Positions 7,477-15,293 of a DNA stretch of 20,541 nucleotides are shown here, piece after piece (position 1 is the first letter of the stretch; every line of letters starts with the position of its first letter). Made by a program: the position numbers and the translations under genes. The notes beneath the pieces were generated by a model, which was not told the DNA's origin, ran no database searches, and worked only from the letters and a program-made list of their open reading frames with translations. The DNA is from an uncultured Phascolarctobacterium sp. GTDB taxonomy: Bacteria; Bacillota; Negativicutes; Acidaminococcales; Acidaminococcaceae. The stretch is taken from contig NZ_CAJMEH010000036.1 in NCBI RefSeq assembly GCF_905212365.1, positions 1 through 20,541 of the forward strand, in the 5' to 3' direction.

Positions 7477-8657
7477 CCAAAGGAAGATACGGTATCCACG
7501 GCGGGCAATACATGCCGGAGACCTTGATGAACGCGGTATTGGAGCTGGAAGCGGCTTATGAAAAATATAAAAACGACCCGGAGTTTAAAGCCGAGCTGGC
7601 GCGTTTGTACCGGGAGTACGCTAACAGACCGTCGCTTTTATATTACGCGGAAAAAATGACGCAGGATCTGGGCGGCGCTAAAATCTACCTCAAGCGCGAG
7701 GATTTGAACCATACCGGCGCGCACAAAATCAATAACGTACTGGGGCAGATCTTACTGGCGCAGAAGATGGGCAAAAAGCGCGTTATCGCCGAAACGGGCG
7801 CGGGCCAGCACGGCGTAGCGACCGCGACCGCCGCGGCGTTGATGAATATGGAATGCGTCGTTTATATGGGCAAGGAGGATTGCGAGCGGCAGAAGCTCAA
7901 CGTGTTCCGCATGGAGCTTTTGGGAGCGAAGGTCGTGCCCGTTGCCAGCGGCACCGGTACGCTCAAGGACGCGGTAAACGAAGCGCTGCGCGTATGGACG
8001 GAGCGCGTGGAGGATACTTATTATGTGCTGGGCAGCGTTATGGGACCGCATCCCTATCCTGAAATCGTGCGCGACTTCCAAAAAATTATCGGCGAGGAAA
8101 TCCGCGCGCAGATGCTGGAAAAAGAGGGACGCCTGCCCGATGTTTTAATCGCCTGCGTGGGCGGCGGCTCGAACGCCATCGGTATGTTCTACGATTTTAT
8201 TAAGGAAGAAAACGTGCGCTTAATCGGCGTCGAGGCCGCGGGGCTGGGCGTGGATAACCCGAAGAACGCCGCTACCATCGCCAACGGAACGCTGGGAATT
8301 TTCCACGGCATGAAATCTTATTTCTTGCAGGATAAATACGGTCAGATTGCACCGGTATATTCTATTTCCGCAGGCTTGGATTATCCCGGCATCGGGCCGG
8401 AGCACGCTTATCTGCACGACATCGGCCGCGCCGAATATGTTGCGGCTACGGACAGGGAAGCGGTGGACGCTTTCAGTTACCTGTCGAAAATGGAAGGCAT
8501 CATTCCGGCTATCGAAAGCGCGCACGCTTTGGCTTACGCTATGAAGCTGGCGCCGACGCTGCCCAAGGATAAAATTATCGTGGTTAATATTTCCGGCCGC
8601 GGCGACAAGGACGTTGCCGCTATCGCGCGTTACATGGGGGTTGATTTATATGAATAG
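7473..8657 (+). CDS. trpB: Tryptophan synthase beta chain
   Basis: 394 aa PLP enzyme that condenses indole with serine to give tryptophan. The PLP lysine is Lys85 in HTGAHKINN. The catalytic Glu is Glu107 in AETGAGQHG, and the phosphate-binding loop is CVGGGSNAIG. The HGGQYMPETL N-terminus and the SAGLDYPGIGPEH block mark the TrpB1 type that works with TrpA. The ATG at 7473 overlaps the trpF stop by 4 bases and has AAGGGGAG upstream; longer in-frame starts lie in trpF and do not match the family. It forms the alpha2beta2 complex with the next gene, which it overlaps by 8 bases. Confidence 0.97.
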   Translation: MTKGRYGIHGGQYMPETLMNAVLELEAAYEKYKNDPEFKAELARLYREYANRPSLLYYAEKMTQDLGGAKIYLKREDLNHTGAHKINNVLGQILLAQKMGKKRVIAETGAGQHGVATATAAALMNMECVVYMGKEDCERQKLNVFRMELLGAKVVPVASGTGTLKDAVNEALRVWTERVEDTYYVLGSVMGPHPYPEIVRDFQKIIGEEIRAQMLEKEGRLPDVLIACVGGGSNAIGMFYDFIKEENVRLIGVEAAGLGVDNPKNAATIANGTLGIFHGMKSYFLQDKYGQIAPVYSISAGLDYPGIGPEHAYLHDIGRAEYVAATDREAVDAFSYLSKMEGIIPAIESAHALAYAMKLAPTLPKDKIIVVNISGRGDKDVAAIARYMGVDLYE

Positions 8658-9435
8658 AATTGCGAAAGCGTTTGCGGAAAAGAAAAAATTATTTATCGGT
8701 TTCATTACGGCGGGCGATCCCGATTTAGCGACGACGAAGGAGCTGGTGCTGGCTATGGTTAAGGCCGGCGTCGGCATCGTAGAATTTGGCATTCCCTTTT
8801 CCGACCCCGTGGCGGAAGGCGAAGTGATTCAGCGCGCCGACCTGCGGGCCTTGGCGTCCGGTACGACTACGGATAAAATTTTCGATTTGGTAGCGGAGCT
8901 GCGGCAGGAAACGCAGGTACCGCTGGTGTTTTTGACCTACGCCAACCCGATTTACGCTTACGGCGCTGAGCGTTTCTTCACCCGCTGCGAGGAAACGGGC
9001 GTGGACGGCGTCATTGTTCCAGATATTCCCTATGAGGAGCGCGAGGAAATGCGTCCTTACAGCGAGCCTCATCAGGTGGCGCTGGTGCCTTTGGTAGCGC
9101 CCACTTCCAAGGACCGCATTCAGAAAATCGCTAAAATCGCGCAGGGTTATGTGTATGTGGTTTCTTCCCTGGGAGTTACCGGCGTGCGCAGCCATATTAC
9201 CACGGATATCGGAGCTATCGTGGAGGAAGTACGCAAGGCTACGTCCACTCCCGTGGCCGTGGGCTTCGGCATCGCGACGCCGGAACAGGCTAACGCTATG
9301 GCGAAGGTCAGCGACGGCGCTATCGTGGGCAGCGCTATCGTTAAATTAGTAGAAAAGTACGGCAAGGACGCGCCCGCTCACGTTTACGATTACGTTAAAT
9401 CCATGGTCGAGGCTGTGGAGCGCGCAGCGCAGTAA
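8650..9435 (+). CDS. trpA: Tryptophan synthase alpha chain
   Basis: 261 aa TIM barrel that splits indole-3-glycerol phosphate and channels indole to TrpB. GFITAGDPD starts the barrel. Glu45 in VEFGIPFSDP corresponds to catalytic Glu49 of the enterobacterial enzyme. The second acid, Asp60 in the enterobacterial ADG motif, is Glu56 here (PVAEGEVIQ). VPDIPYEE, SSLGVTGVRS and VGFGIATPEQ follow as expected. The ATG at 8650 overlaps the end of trpB by 8 bases with GGGGG upstream, which suggests translational coupling. A terminator follows, so it closes the operon. Confidence 0.96.
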   Translation: MNRIAKAFAEKKKLFIGFITAGDPDLATTKELVLAMVKAGVGIVEFGIPFSDPVAEGEVIQRADLRALASGTTTDKIFDLVAELRQETQVPLVFLTYANPIYAYGAERFFTRCEETGVDGVIVPDIPYEEREEMRPYSEPHQVALVPLVAPTSKDRIQKIAKIAQGYVYVVSSLGVTGVRSHITTDIGAIVEEVRKATSTPVAVGFGIATPEQANAMAKVSDGAIVGSAIVKLVEKYGKDAPAHVYDYVKSMVEAVERAAQ

Positions 9436-9450
9436 CAAAAAAATTTATGC

Positions 9451-9486
9451 AGCTCCTCAAGAGATAAAAACCTTGGGGAGCTTTTA
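9451..9486 (+). terminator. Intrinsic terminator of the trp operon
   Basis: AGCTCCTCAAG (9451-9461) pairs with CTTGGGGAGCT (9472-9482) over 11 bp with one G-U pair. The T-run TTTT overlaps and follows the stem. It begins 16 bases after the trpA stop. Confidence 0.88.
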
Positions 9487-9492
9487 TCGATT

Positions 9493-9521
9493 TTGCAATA
9501 TTCTACTAATAATGATATAAT
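9493..9521 (+). promoter_or_regulatory. Promoter of the abgT-pepT unit
   Basis: TTGCAA (9493-9498), a 17-base spacer and a perfect TATAAT (9516-9521) lie directly after the trp terminator. The start codon is 36 bases downstream. Confidence 0.8.
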
Positions 9522-9556
9522 TAAAAGCGATTTTATTCAAAGGAGTGATTTATCCT

Positions 9557-11107
9557 ATGCAAGCAACTCAGGAAAAAACTCAGTCCGGCGGTTTGCTAGG
9601 ACTGATTGAGCGCATCGGCAACAAAATCCCCGATATTACGATTCTGTTTATCGGTGCGTTTGTTATCTGCTGCGTTCTGTCGGCCATTTTATCCACTATG
9701 CACTTTGGCTATGTGCATCCGACGACGGGCAAGGAAATTGTTGTCAATAATATGCTCAGCGGGCAGAATTTAGTAACGCTGCTCAGCAAGATGGTTACGA
9801 ACTATGCGGGTTTCCCTCCCTTGGGCATGGTAATCGTCGCTACCCTGGGTATTGGTATTGCCGACGGTTCCGGTTATATCAATACGGCGCTGAAAAAGAT
9901 TTTGTCCATTACGCCTAAATTTTTAATTACGCCCATTATTATTCTGGTTGGCATGCTCAGCCATTTGGGCCCCGATACCGGCTATGTTATTATCATTCCC
10001 GTAGCCGCTTATATGTTTTACGCCAGCGGTAAGCATCCCTTGGCAGGTATCGGCGCTTCCTTTGCCGGTATTGCCGGCGCTTTTGCCGCCAACTATACGC
10101 CGTCCGCTATCGACCCCGTAATTCAGGGCTTCACGCAAAGCGCGGCGCAGATTATCGACCCGACTTATCAGGTCAACGTTTTGTGTAATTATTTCTACGC
10201 CTTTGGCGCGACCTTCATCGTTATTCCCATCTGCTGGTACGTTACCGAGCGCGTAGTAGAGCCCTGGCTGTGGAAAAACTGCCCGCTGGATAAAGATATC
10301 GATGTGGGCGAGGACGCCAACACTGCGGTAACGCCCAAAGAAAACCGCGCCTTTTATGCGGCTTCCGGCGTGCTGCTCATTATGGTTGTGGGTCTGGTGG
10401 CGCTGCTGTTGCCCGCCGATTCCATCTTCCGCGATAAGGACGCCATGCTGGCCAGCTTTAAAGCTCCCGTAATGCAGTCCATCGTTTCGCTGCTCTTTAT
10501 CTATACTGGCGCTGTTGGTTTGGTATACGGCGCGATGGTCGGCAAGTTTAAATCCCCCAAGGATGTGACCAAGGCTATGGAAGATATTACCAAGACCTTG
10601 GTACAGCTTATCGTATTCTATTTCTTCGCCGCTCAATTCCTGTACGCTTTCGGCGCTTCCAATATGGGCGCGTTGATTGCCATTGCCGGCGCTGAATTTT
10701 TGAAGTCTTTGGCTTTGCCGCCGCAGATTACAGTTTTCGGTATCATTATTTTCGTAGCGCTGCTGAATTTGATTATTACCTCCGCTTCGGCTAAATGGGC
10801 TATTCTGGCGCCCATCTTCGTCCCCATGCTGATGGCCGTAGGTATTGCGCCGGAGCTGACTCAGGTTGCTTTCCGCGTCAGCGACTCTGCCGTAAACGTA
10901 GTAACGCCCATGTTCGCTTTCTATCCTTTGATTATTTTGTATTGCCAGAAATATGTTAAGAGCGCCGGCATCGGCACCTTGAGCTCCCTCATGCTGCCCT
11001 ATACCGTGGCGCTGCTTATCAGCCTGACCATTATGCTGTACGTTTTCTGGGGCTTGGATATTCCTTTGGGGCTGCAGGCTGATTATGTGTATCCCAGAAG
11101 ATTTTAG
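9557..11107 (+). CDS. AbgT-family transporter (p-aminobenzoyl-glutamate type)
   Basis: 516 aa multi-spanning inner-membrane protein, length typical of the AbgT family. Family members import p-aminobenzoyl-glutamate or, in some studied cases, export sulfonamides. Marks of the family are IPDITILFIGAF near the N-terminus, GIGIADGSG, HLGPDTGYVIIIP, the ITSASAKWAILAPIFVPML block and RVSDSAVNVVTPMF. The N-terminal 20 residues are polar and cytoplasmic, and hydrophobic segments run from about residue 26 to 505. The ATG at 9557 is chosen because an in-frame GTG at 9545 lies inside the AAAGGAG ribosome site. A peptidase gene follows after 47 bases without a terminator, suggesting import coupled to cleavage. 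The true substrate may be a dipeptide-like compound. Confidence 0.88.
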   Translation: MQATQEKTQSGGLLGLIERIGNKIPDITILFIGAFVICCVLSAILSTMHFGYVHPTTGKEIVVNNMLSGQNLVTLLSKMVTNYAGFPPLGMVIVATLGIGIADGSGYINTALKKILSITPKFLITPIIILVGMLSHLGPDTGYVIIIPVAAYMFYASGKHPLAGIGASFAGIAGAFAANYTPSAIDPVIQGFTQSAAQIIDPTYQVNVLCNYFYAFGATFIVIPICWYVTERVVEPWLWKNCPLDKDIDVGEDANTAVTPKENRAFYAASGVLLIMVVGLVALLLPADSIFRDKDAMLASFKAPVMQSIVSLLFIYTGAVGLVYGAMVGKFKSPKDVTKAMEDITKTLVQLIVFYFFAAQFLYAFGASNMGALIAIAGAEFLKSLALPPQITVFGIIIFVALLNLIITSASAKWAILAPIFVPMLMAVGIAPELTQVAFRVSDSAVNVVTPMFAFYPLIILYCQKYVKSAGIGTLSSLMLPYTVALLISLTIMLYVFWGLDIPLGLQADYVYPRRF

Positions 11108-11154
11108 TTTCTGATACGGTAGTCAATATATTTTTTCACAACAGAAAGGAAGTA

Positions 11155-12414
11155 ATGATAATGAAAACTGCCATGCAGGATCGTTTAGCGCAGCGCTTTC
11201 TGCGCTATGCCGCTATCAATAGCCAAAGCATCGAGAGTGCGCCCGTAGTTCCTTCCACTTCCGGTCAGCGCCAGCTGGCGGAGCTGCTGAAGGCCGATTG
11301 CGCCGAGCTGGGCGTAGTTGATTTGGAAATCAGCGAGTATTCCGTTTTAACCGGCCGCCTGCCGTCCAATCTGCCCGCAGGCTATCATAAGGTGCCTACG
11401 GTGGGCTGGGTAGCGCATTTGGATACGGTCAACGTCAATTTATCCGGCGACGTGCATCCGCAAATCGTAGAAAATTATCAGGGCGGCGACGTGCTGCTGA
11501 ACGCTGAAAAGCAAATCTACATTAAAGTAAGCGAGCATCCGGAGCTGGAAAAATATATCGGCAGCGATTTAATCGTCAGCGACGGCACTTCCGTGCTGGG
11601 AGCCGACAATAAAGCCGCTATCGCCAATATTATGGTGACGCTGGAAACGCTGGCCAACGACCCGACTATTTTGCACGGCGATATTTATCTGGCCTTTGTG
11701 CCCGATGAAGAAGTGGGCCTGTGCGGCAGTAAGAAAATGGATTTCAGCAAATTCCCCGTGGATTTTGCTTACACCATCGACTGCTGCGAGCTGGGCGAGG
11801 TTGTCTACCAAACCTTTAACGCCGGCAGCGCTACCGTGAAGGTTAAGGGCGTAACCGCTCATCCCATGTCCGCTAAAAATACGCTGGTCAACCCGACGCT
11901 GGTGGCTGTGGACGTTATCAACTGTCTGGACAGAATGCAGACGCCGGAGCATACTGAAGGCACCGAGGGCTTCATCTGGGTAGAGTCCTTGCAGACCAAC
12001 GTGTCCGAGGCTGTGCTGAATTTGAAGATTCGCGACCACAGCAAGGCGATGTACGAAGCGCGCAAAAAATTCATTGCCGACGCTGTGGACTATGTGAAGG
12101 CTAAAAATCCCAAGGCTGGCGTAGAGCTGCAAATTGTGGACGTTTACGGCAATATTGCCGACGCTATCCGCGACGATAACAGGGCCTGCATCGACCATAT
12201 TTTTGAAGCTATGAAAGAGCTGAACATCGAGCCGAAAAATATGACTATGCGCGGCGGCACCGACGGATCCTTTATTTCCACGAAAGGCATTTTAACGCCC
12301 AACTATTTCACCGGAGCGCATAATTTCCACTCCTACTGCGAATTTATGCCCATGGACGCCGTGGAAAAAAGCTGCCTGATGACCTTAAAGCTGATTGAGC
12401 TGATTACGAAGTAA
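11155..12414 (+). CDS. pepT: Peptidase T-like tripeptide aminopeptidase (M20B)
   Basis: 419 aa, family length about 410. It is a two-zinc cytoplasmic metallopeptidase that removes N-terminal residues from tripeptides. Expected zinc and catalytic motifs are AHLDTV (His88, Asp90), LGADNKAAI, PDEEVG, the Asp in TIDCCELGE, and the C-terminal His in GAHNFHS. RGGTDGS and HPQIVENYQGGD match PepT rather than other M20 clans. A dimerisation (lid) domain lies between about 215 and 330. Two ATGs at 11155 and 11161 follow the AGAAAGGA site; the first is 4 bases from it and the second 10, so the start is uncertain by two codons. It is co-directional with the AbgT transporter and closed by a terminator. 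Confidence 0.9.
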   Translation: MIMKTAMQDRLAQRFLRYAAINSQSIESAPVVPSTSGQRQLAELLKADCAELGVVDLEISEYSVLTGRLPSNLPAGYHKVPTVGWVAHLDTVNVNLSGDVHPQIVENYQGGDVLLNAEKQIYIKVSEHPELEKYIGSDLIVSDGTSVLGADNKAAIANIMVTLETLANDPTILHGDIYLAFVPDEEVGLCGSKKMDFSKFPVDFAYTIDCCELGEVVYQTFNAGSATVKVKGVTAHPMSAKNTLVNPTLVAVDVINCLDRMQTPEHTEGTEGFIWVESLQTNVSEAVLNLKIRDHSKAMYEARKKFIADAVDYVKAKNPKAGVELQIVDVYGNIADAIRDDNRACIDHIFEAMKELNIEPKNMTMRGGTDGSFISTKGILTPNYFTGAHNFHSYCEFMPMDAVEKSCLMTLKLIELITK

Positions 12415-12443
12415 AATAATCTGTAATTGAAAATTAAACGGCG

Positions 12444-12485
12444 AACTCCGCAGTTACCATTTAGGGACGCTGCGGAGTTTTTTTC
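12444..12485 (+). terminator. Intrinsic terminator after pepT
   Basis: AACTCCGCAG (12444-12453) and CTGCGGAGTT (12470-12479) form a perfect 10-bp stem, and a run of seven T overlaps its end. It marks the left border of the AT-rich patch. Confidence 0.9.
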
Positions 12486-12722
12486 TTGCTTAGAAGTTAT
12501 TTTTAAAATTTTTTTGTTTTCCAAGCCGCGTTGGATATGGCAAATATGCTTTTCGTATCGCGTTTTACGATAGGAATTGGCGTTGTTGCAAAGAAACAGC
12601 TTTTGTAAACAGCCATATGAAATGGGAGAGGAAAGCTTAAAACGGCGTGGGAATTTCTGTTGAAGAAAGGCGGTGGATACGGTAAAATAAGAAATATAGG
12701 ATATTTAATTAGGAATAGCGAG
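12486..12722. other. Intergenic stretch with no supported gene
   Basis: AT-rich DNA between the pepT terminator and the promoter of the DUF262 gene. Short open stretches exist on both strands, but none has a ribosome site or a recognisable protein. A plus-strand piece at about 12520-12607 reads as a plausible peptide without a start, so a decayed gene remnant cannot be excluded. Confidence 0.4.
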
Positions 12723-12747
12723 TACATTTTAATAGAAAATGTATAAT
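12723..12747 (+). promoter_or_regulatory. Promoter -10 with overlapping inverted repeat upstream of the DUF262 gene
   Basis: TACATTTT (12723-12730) and AAAATGTA (12736-12743) form a perfect 8-bp inverted repeat with a 5-base spacer. The -10 hexamer TATAAT (12742-12747) overlaps its right arm. No good -35 box is seen at the right distance (CGAGTA), which fits a promoter that is weak or needs an activator. A repressor dimer bound to the repeat would block the promoter. Confidence 0.5.
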
Positions 12748-12768
12748 TAAGATAGGGAGGGATTTGTT

Positions 12769-14562
12769 ATGTCATTGAAAACTGTTAAAAGTCAAGTGTT
12801 TCCTTTAAAAATAGTATTAAATGCGAAATATACTGTAGATTTTTTTCAGAGAGAATATGTATGGACAAAAAAGCATATGGAGGATTTAATATCTGACTTA
12901 TCACTGGAATTTTTGCGGCAATGGAATCAGGAGCATATTCTTTCTGAAGTGGAGAAATATGATCCATATTATATGGGAGAAATTGTTTTAGCGAAAAAAG
13001 AAGATGTAAATTTTTCTATTATAGATGGACAACAGAGAATTACTAGTCTGACTTTATTGTTAATATATATGAAACATACCTTTGGTGAATTAGAGAATTT
13101 TCCTAATGAAATAGATGGATTGATTTATAGCAATCACTATGGGGAATATAAATTTAATTTGAATATTCTTGATAGAAGAGAATGTATGTTAGGGCTTTAT
13201 ATGAAGGGTTGTTATGATGTGAAAGTTAGTGATACATCATCTGTTCATCATTTGGTGGAACGATATTCAGAAATAAAAGATATTTGGAATGATAATATTG
13301 ATAATCATAATGCAGTAGCTTTTGCATATTGGTTAATGGAAAAGGTATGTTTTTCTAAAGTTTGGACAAATAATGATGAATTTGCATATGTAATATTCGA
13401 AACAATGAATGATAGGGGTCTGTCATTAACGCAAGTAGAGATGCTTCGTAGCTATTTATTAGCAAAAATTGATGAAGAAAATGATTTGCGCAATAAAGCT
13501 ATGAAAAAATTTGATCAAGCAATTAGAAATTTAATAGATATAAAGTTAAGTTCAAAGTCGAAAGCAGAATTTGAGTTTTTCAAGGTATATTTGAGAACTC
13601 ATTACGCAGAAGATATGACACAAGGAAAATCTGATTCAGATTTTGTTAGGATAGGCAAAGAGTTTCATAGATGGATTAGAGATAATAGTACGCTTTTGAA
13701 GCTTGAAAATAGTAATAATTTTTTTGATTTTGTAAATCAAATAGAGTATTTTGTATATGTATATAGAAAAATATATTCATTGATAGCTTCTAGAAATACT
13801 AGTGAATATCTTTATTTAATAGTCAATGATGATTATGGTTTTACATTACAACCAGCATTAATTATGGCGTCAGTTAAATACATGGATTCTGATGACATAA
13901 TTGAAAGAAAGATAAAAATAGTATCTAAATATTTGACAAAATTACTTTCTTGGCGTGTATGGAATCAAAATATTATTTCGCAAAGTGCATTAGAAGCTGA
14001 TATATATAAATTAGCTAAAGAAATTAGAAATATTAATATAATGGATTTGCAAAGTCATCTTGAAAATAATCCTATTGACTTGCCTGATTTAACCAATACT
14101 CCTATTTTGAATCAGCAAAATAAGCAAAAGATAAAAGTTTTACTGGCATTAATAACTGAAATAGTAGCTGTAAATTCTGGTGCGCCAGACTATATGCTTA
14201 ATAAAAAAGATATAGAAATAGAACATATTTGGGCTGATGCTTATGAGGAACATAAGGATGAATTTAGTGAAGAAGGACAATTTTTAAATAGAAGAAATAC
14301 AATTGGTGATCTATTATTGTTGCCAAAAAGTTTTAATGCTTCTTATGGGAAAGAACCGTATTCAGCTAAAGTAAAGCATTATATTGAACATAATATATTA
14401 GCACAAAGTTTGAGTGCGGATAAGTATGAAAAAAATCCAGGATTTTTGAAGTTTAAGGAGAGTAGCAAGTTAGCGTTTAAGCCGTATGATGACTTCAAAG
14501 ATAATAACATTACAGAGAGGACGAATTTATATAGAGGTATCTTGATTTGGAATTGGAAATGA
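12769..14562 (+). CDS. DUF262-DUF1524 protein, GmrSD-like (putative type IV restriction nuclease)
   Basis: 597 aa. The N-terminal DUF262 domain shows DFFQREYVW (24-32) and the ParB-like signature IIDGQQRITSL (84-94), followed by FETMNDRGLSLTQVEMLRSY. In GmrS-type proteins this domain binds and hydrolyses nucleotides. The C-terminal DUF1524 domain carries an HNH-like nuclease site: EIEHIW (His486), NTIGDLLLLP (Asn510, with Asp514 where Asn is usual) and SFNASYGKEPYSAK. GmrSD enzymes cut phage DNA with modified cytosines, so a defence role is likely but inferred. GGGAGG lies 8 bases before the ATG. The gene is AT-rich with A/T-ending codons, unlike the trp or RND genes, suggesting horizontal acquisition. 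No methylase or other restriction subunit is next to it. Confidence 0.88.
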   Translation: MSLKTVKSQVFPLKIVLNAKYTVDFFQREYVWTKKHMEDLISDLSLEFLRQWNQEHILSEVEKYDPYYMGEIVLAKKEDVNFSIIDGQQRITSLTLLLIYMKHTFGELENFPNEIDGLIYSNHYGEYKFNLNILDRRECMLGLYMKGCYDVKVSDTSSVHHLVERYSEIKDIWNDNIDNHNAVAFAYWLMEKVCFSKVWTNNDEFAYVIFETMNDRGLSLTQVEMLRSYLLAKIDEENDLRNKAMKKFDQAIRNLIDIKLSSKSKAEFEFFKVYLRTHYAEDMTQGKSDSDFVRIGKEFHRWIRDNSTLLKLENSNNFFDFVNQIEYFVYVYRKIYSLIASRNTSEYLYLIVNDDYGFTLQPALIMASVKYMDSDDIIERKIKIVSKYLTKLLSWRVWNQNIISQSALEADIYKLAKEIRNINIMDLQSHLENNPIDLPDLTNTPILNQQNKQKIKVLLALITEIVAVNSGAPDYMLNKKDIEIEHIWADAYEEHKDEFSEEGQFLNRRNTIGDLLLLPKSFNASYGKEPYSAKVKHYIEHNILAQSLSADKYEKNPGFLKFKESSKLAFKPYDDFKDNNITERTNLYRGILIWNWK

Positions 14563-14602
14563 TGAATTAAGAATGTAATTGTTAATTGAAAAAATCAAAA
14601 TA

Positions 14603-14642
14603 CTAGTTGTTATGTCTATGGTTATAAGTCTATGCTAGTTGT
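14603..14642 (+). repeat. Short nested direct repeats upstream of the small gene
   Basis: CTAGTTGT occurs at 14603-14610 and 14635-14642. GTCTATG occurs twice between them. The set lies in the 123-base gap before the small protein gene and could be a binding-site array, or simply low-complexity AT-rich DNA. Confidence 0.3.
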
Positions 14643-14685
14643 AATTATGTTATATGAAATGATGGTATGTGAAAGGGGAAGAAAA

Positions 14686-15045
14686 ATGATTTTTTATCAA
14701 TATGGTGAAGTGGCTATTGAGGCATACGAGTTAATTAAACAAGGAAAAGAGCCTGAAGAAGCTTGGAAAGAGAGTGCGGAAAAATTAATTGACAATCTAA
14801 ATTCTCGAAAGAAGAGTTGCCAAAAACAAACTTTTGTAGGATTGTTTAAAGCAGATAATGGAAAAGTTAATTTGAATGCAGAATATGCTAGACAAGCTTT
14901 AGTAATTTTAGATGAAATACCAAAAGAAGAACTGGAAAAAATTAAACCTAGGGAATTTTGGGAAACGAAAATGAAAAATGTACCAAAGTCTTACAATAGC
15001 CAATTAGATGTGGTTTTTGCATTAAGAAGCAAGGGATATATTTAA
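14686..15045 (+). CDS. Small DUF6979-like protein of unknown function
   Basis: 119 aa, soluble, with no signal peptide or membrane segment. The ATG at 14686 is chosen because AAGGGGAAG lies just upstream; an in-frame ATG at 14632 adds 18 unlikely residues. Blocks YGEVAIEAYELI, the SCQKQTFVGLF segment, AEYARQALVIL and the C-terminal YNSQLDVVFALRSKGYI match, as recalled, a small conserved family listed as DUF6979. No catalytic motif is visible. It shares AT-rich codon use and direction with the DUF262 gene 123 bases upstream, so the two probably arrived together. A functional link (accessory, regulator or immunity factor) is speculative. Confidence 0.65.
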   Translation: MIFYQYGEVAIEAYELIKQGKEPEEAWKESAEKLIDNLNSRKKSCQKQTFVGLFKADNGKVNLNAEYARQALVILDEIPKEELEKIKPREFWETKMKNVPKSYNSQLDVVFALRSKGYI

Positions 15046-15067
15046 AATTTAAAATAATACTATATAT

Positions 15068-15082
15068 AGATACATAGTATCT
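15068..15082. repeat. Short inverted repeat upstream of the fic remnant
   Basis: AGATAC (15068-15073) and GTATCT (15077-15082) are perfect complements separated by ATA. TATAAA at 15085-15090 follows and could be a -10 box, but no convincing -35 box is present. It may be an old operator of the fic gene. Confidence 0.3.
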
Positions 15083-15107
15083 GCTATAAAATGAGTGTGG
15101 TGTTACC

Positions 15108-15290
15108 ATGACTATCGAAAATAAATTGGGCTTAACAAATTCGGCTGAGCTGGCCAGAGAAGAGGAGCGTATCAGCAAAGCGCAAGCGGTTAAGTTGTTT
15201 GAGCAGAAGCTTTTGCAGAATTTGCCGTCCGGAAAATTCTGTACGCTGGCTTTCATCCATTTACAGTCTGACACGCGCACAAAATTTTAA
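15108..15290 (+). pseudogene. Truncated Fic-family protein, N-terminal remnant
   Basis: 60 codons. Residues 3-25 (ENKLGLTNSAELAREEERIS and what follows) match the conserved start of Fic/DOC AMP-transferase proteins. The KLFEQKLLQNL and GKFCTLAFIH stretches follow in the expected order. In intact relatives the IH is followed by a KYLFEDIYDFAGKIR-like segment and later by the catalytic HPFxEGN motif; here the similarity stops at IH and the frame ends after LQSDTRTKF. About two thirds of the protein, including the active site, is missing and not found in other frames before the terminator. Base composition is more like the host than the AT-rich genes to its left, so it may be a resident gene cut when the patch was inserted or rearranged. 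The remnant may still be transcribed. Confidence 0.7.
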
Positions 15291-15293
15291 ATT

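Noticed and set aside
9545..9556. GTG at 9545 as start of the AbgT gene
   Set aside because: It overlaps the AAAGGAG ribosome site that serves the ATG at 9557.
12520..12607. Plus-strand peptide-like stretch that might be a gene remnant
   Set aside because: Too short, no start signal, and no family I can name; kept only as a remark in the intergenic entry.
12503..12727. Minus-strand open frame of 74 codons in the gap before the DUF262 gene
   Set aside because: No ribosome site and no recognisable protein; the composition is that of AT-rich noncoding DNA.
14948..15280. Minus-strand open frame of 110 codons opposite the small protein and the fic remnant
   Set aside because: It runs antisense to two better supported genes and has no ribosome site.
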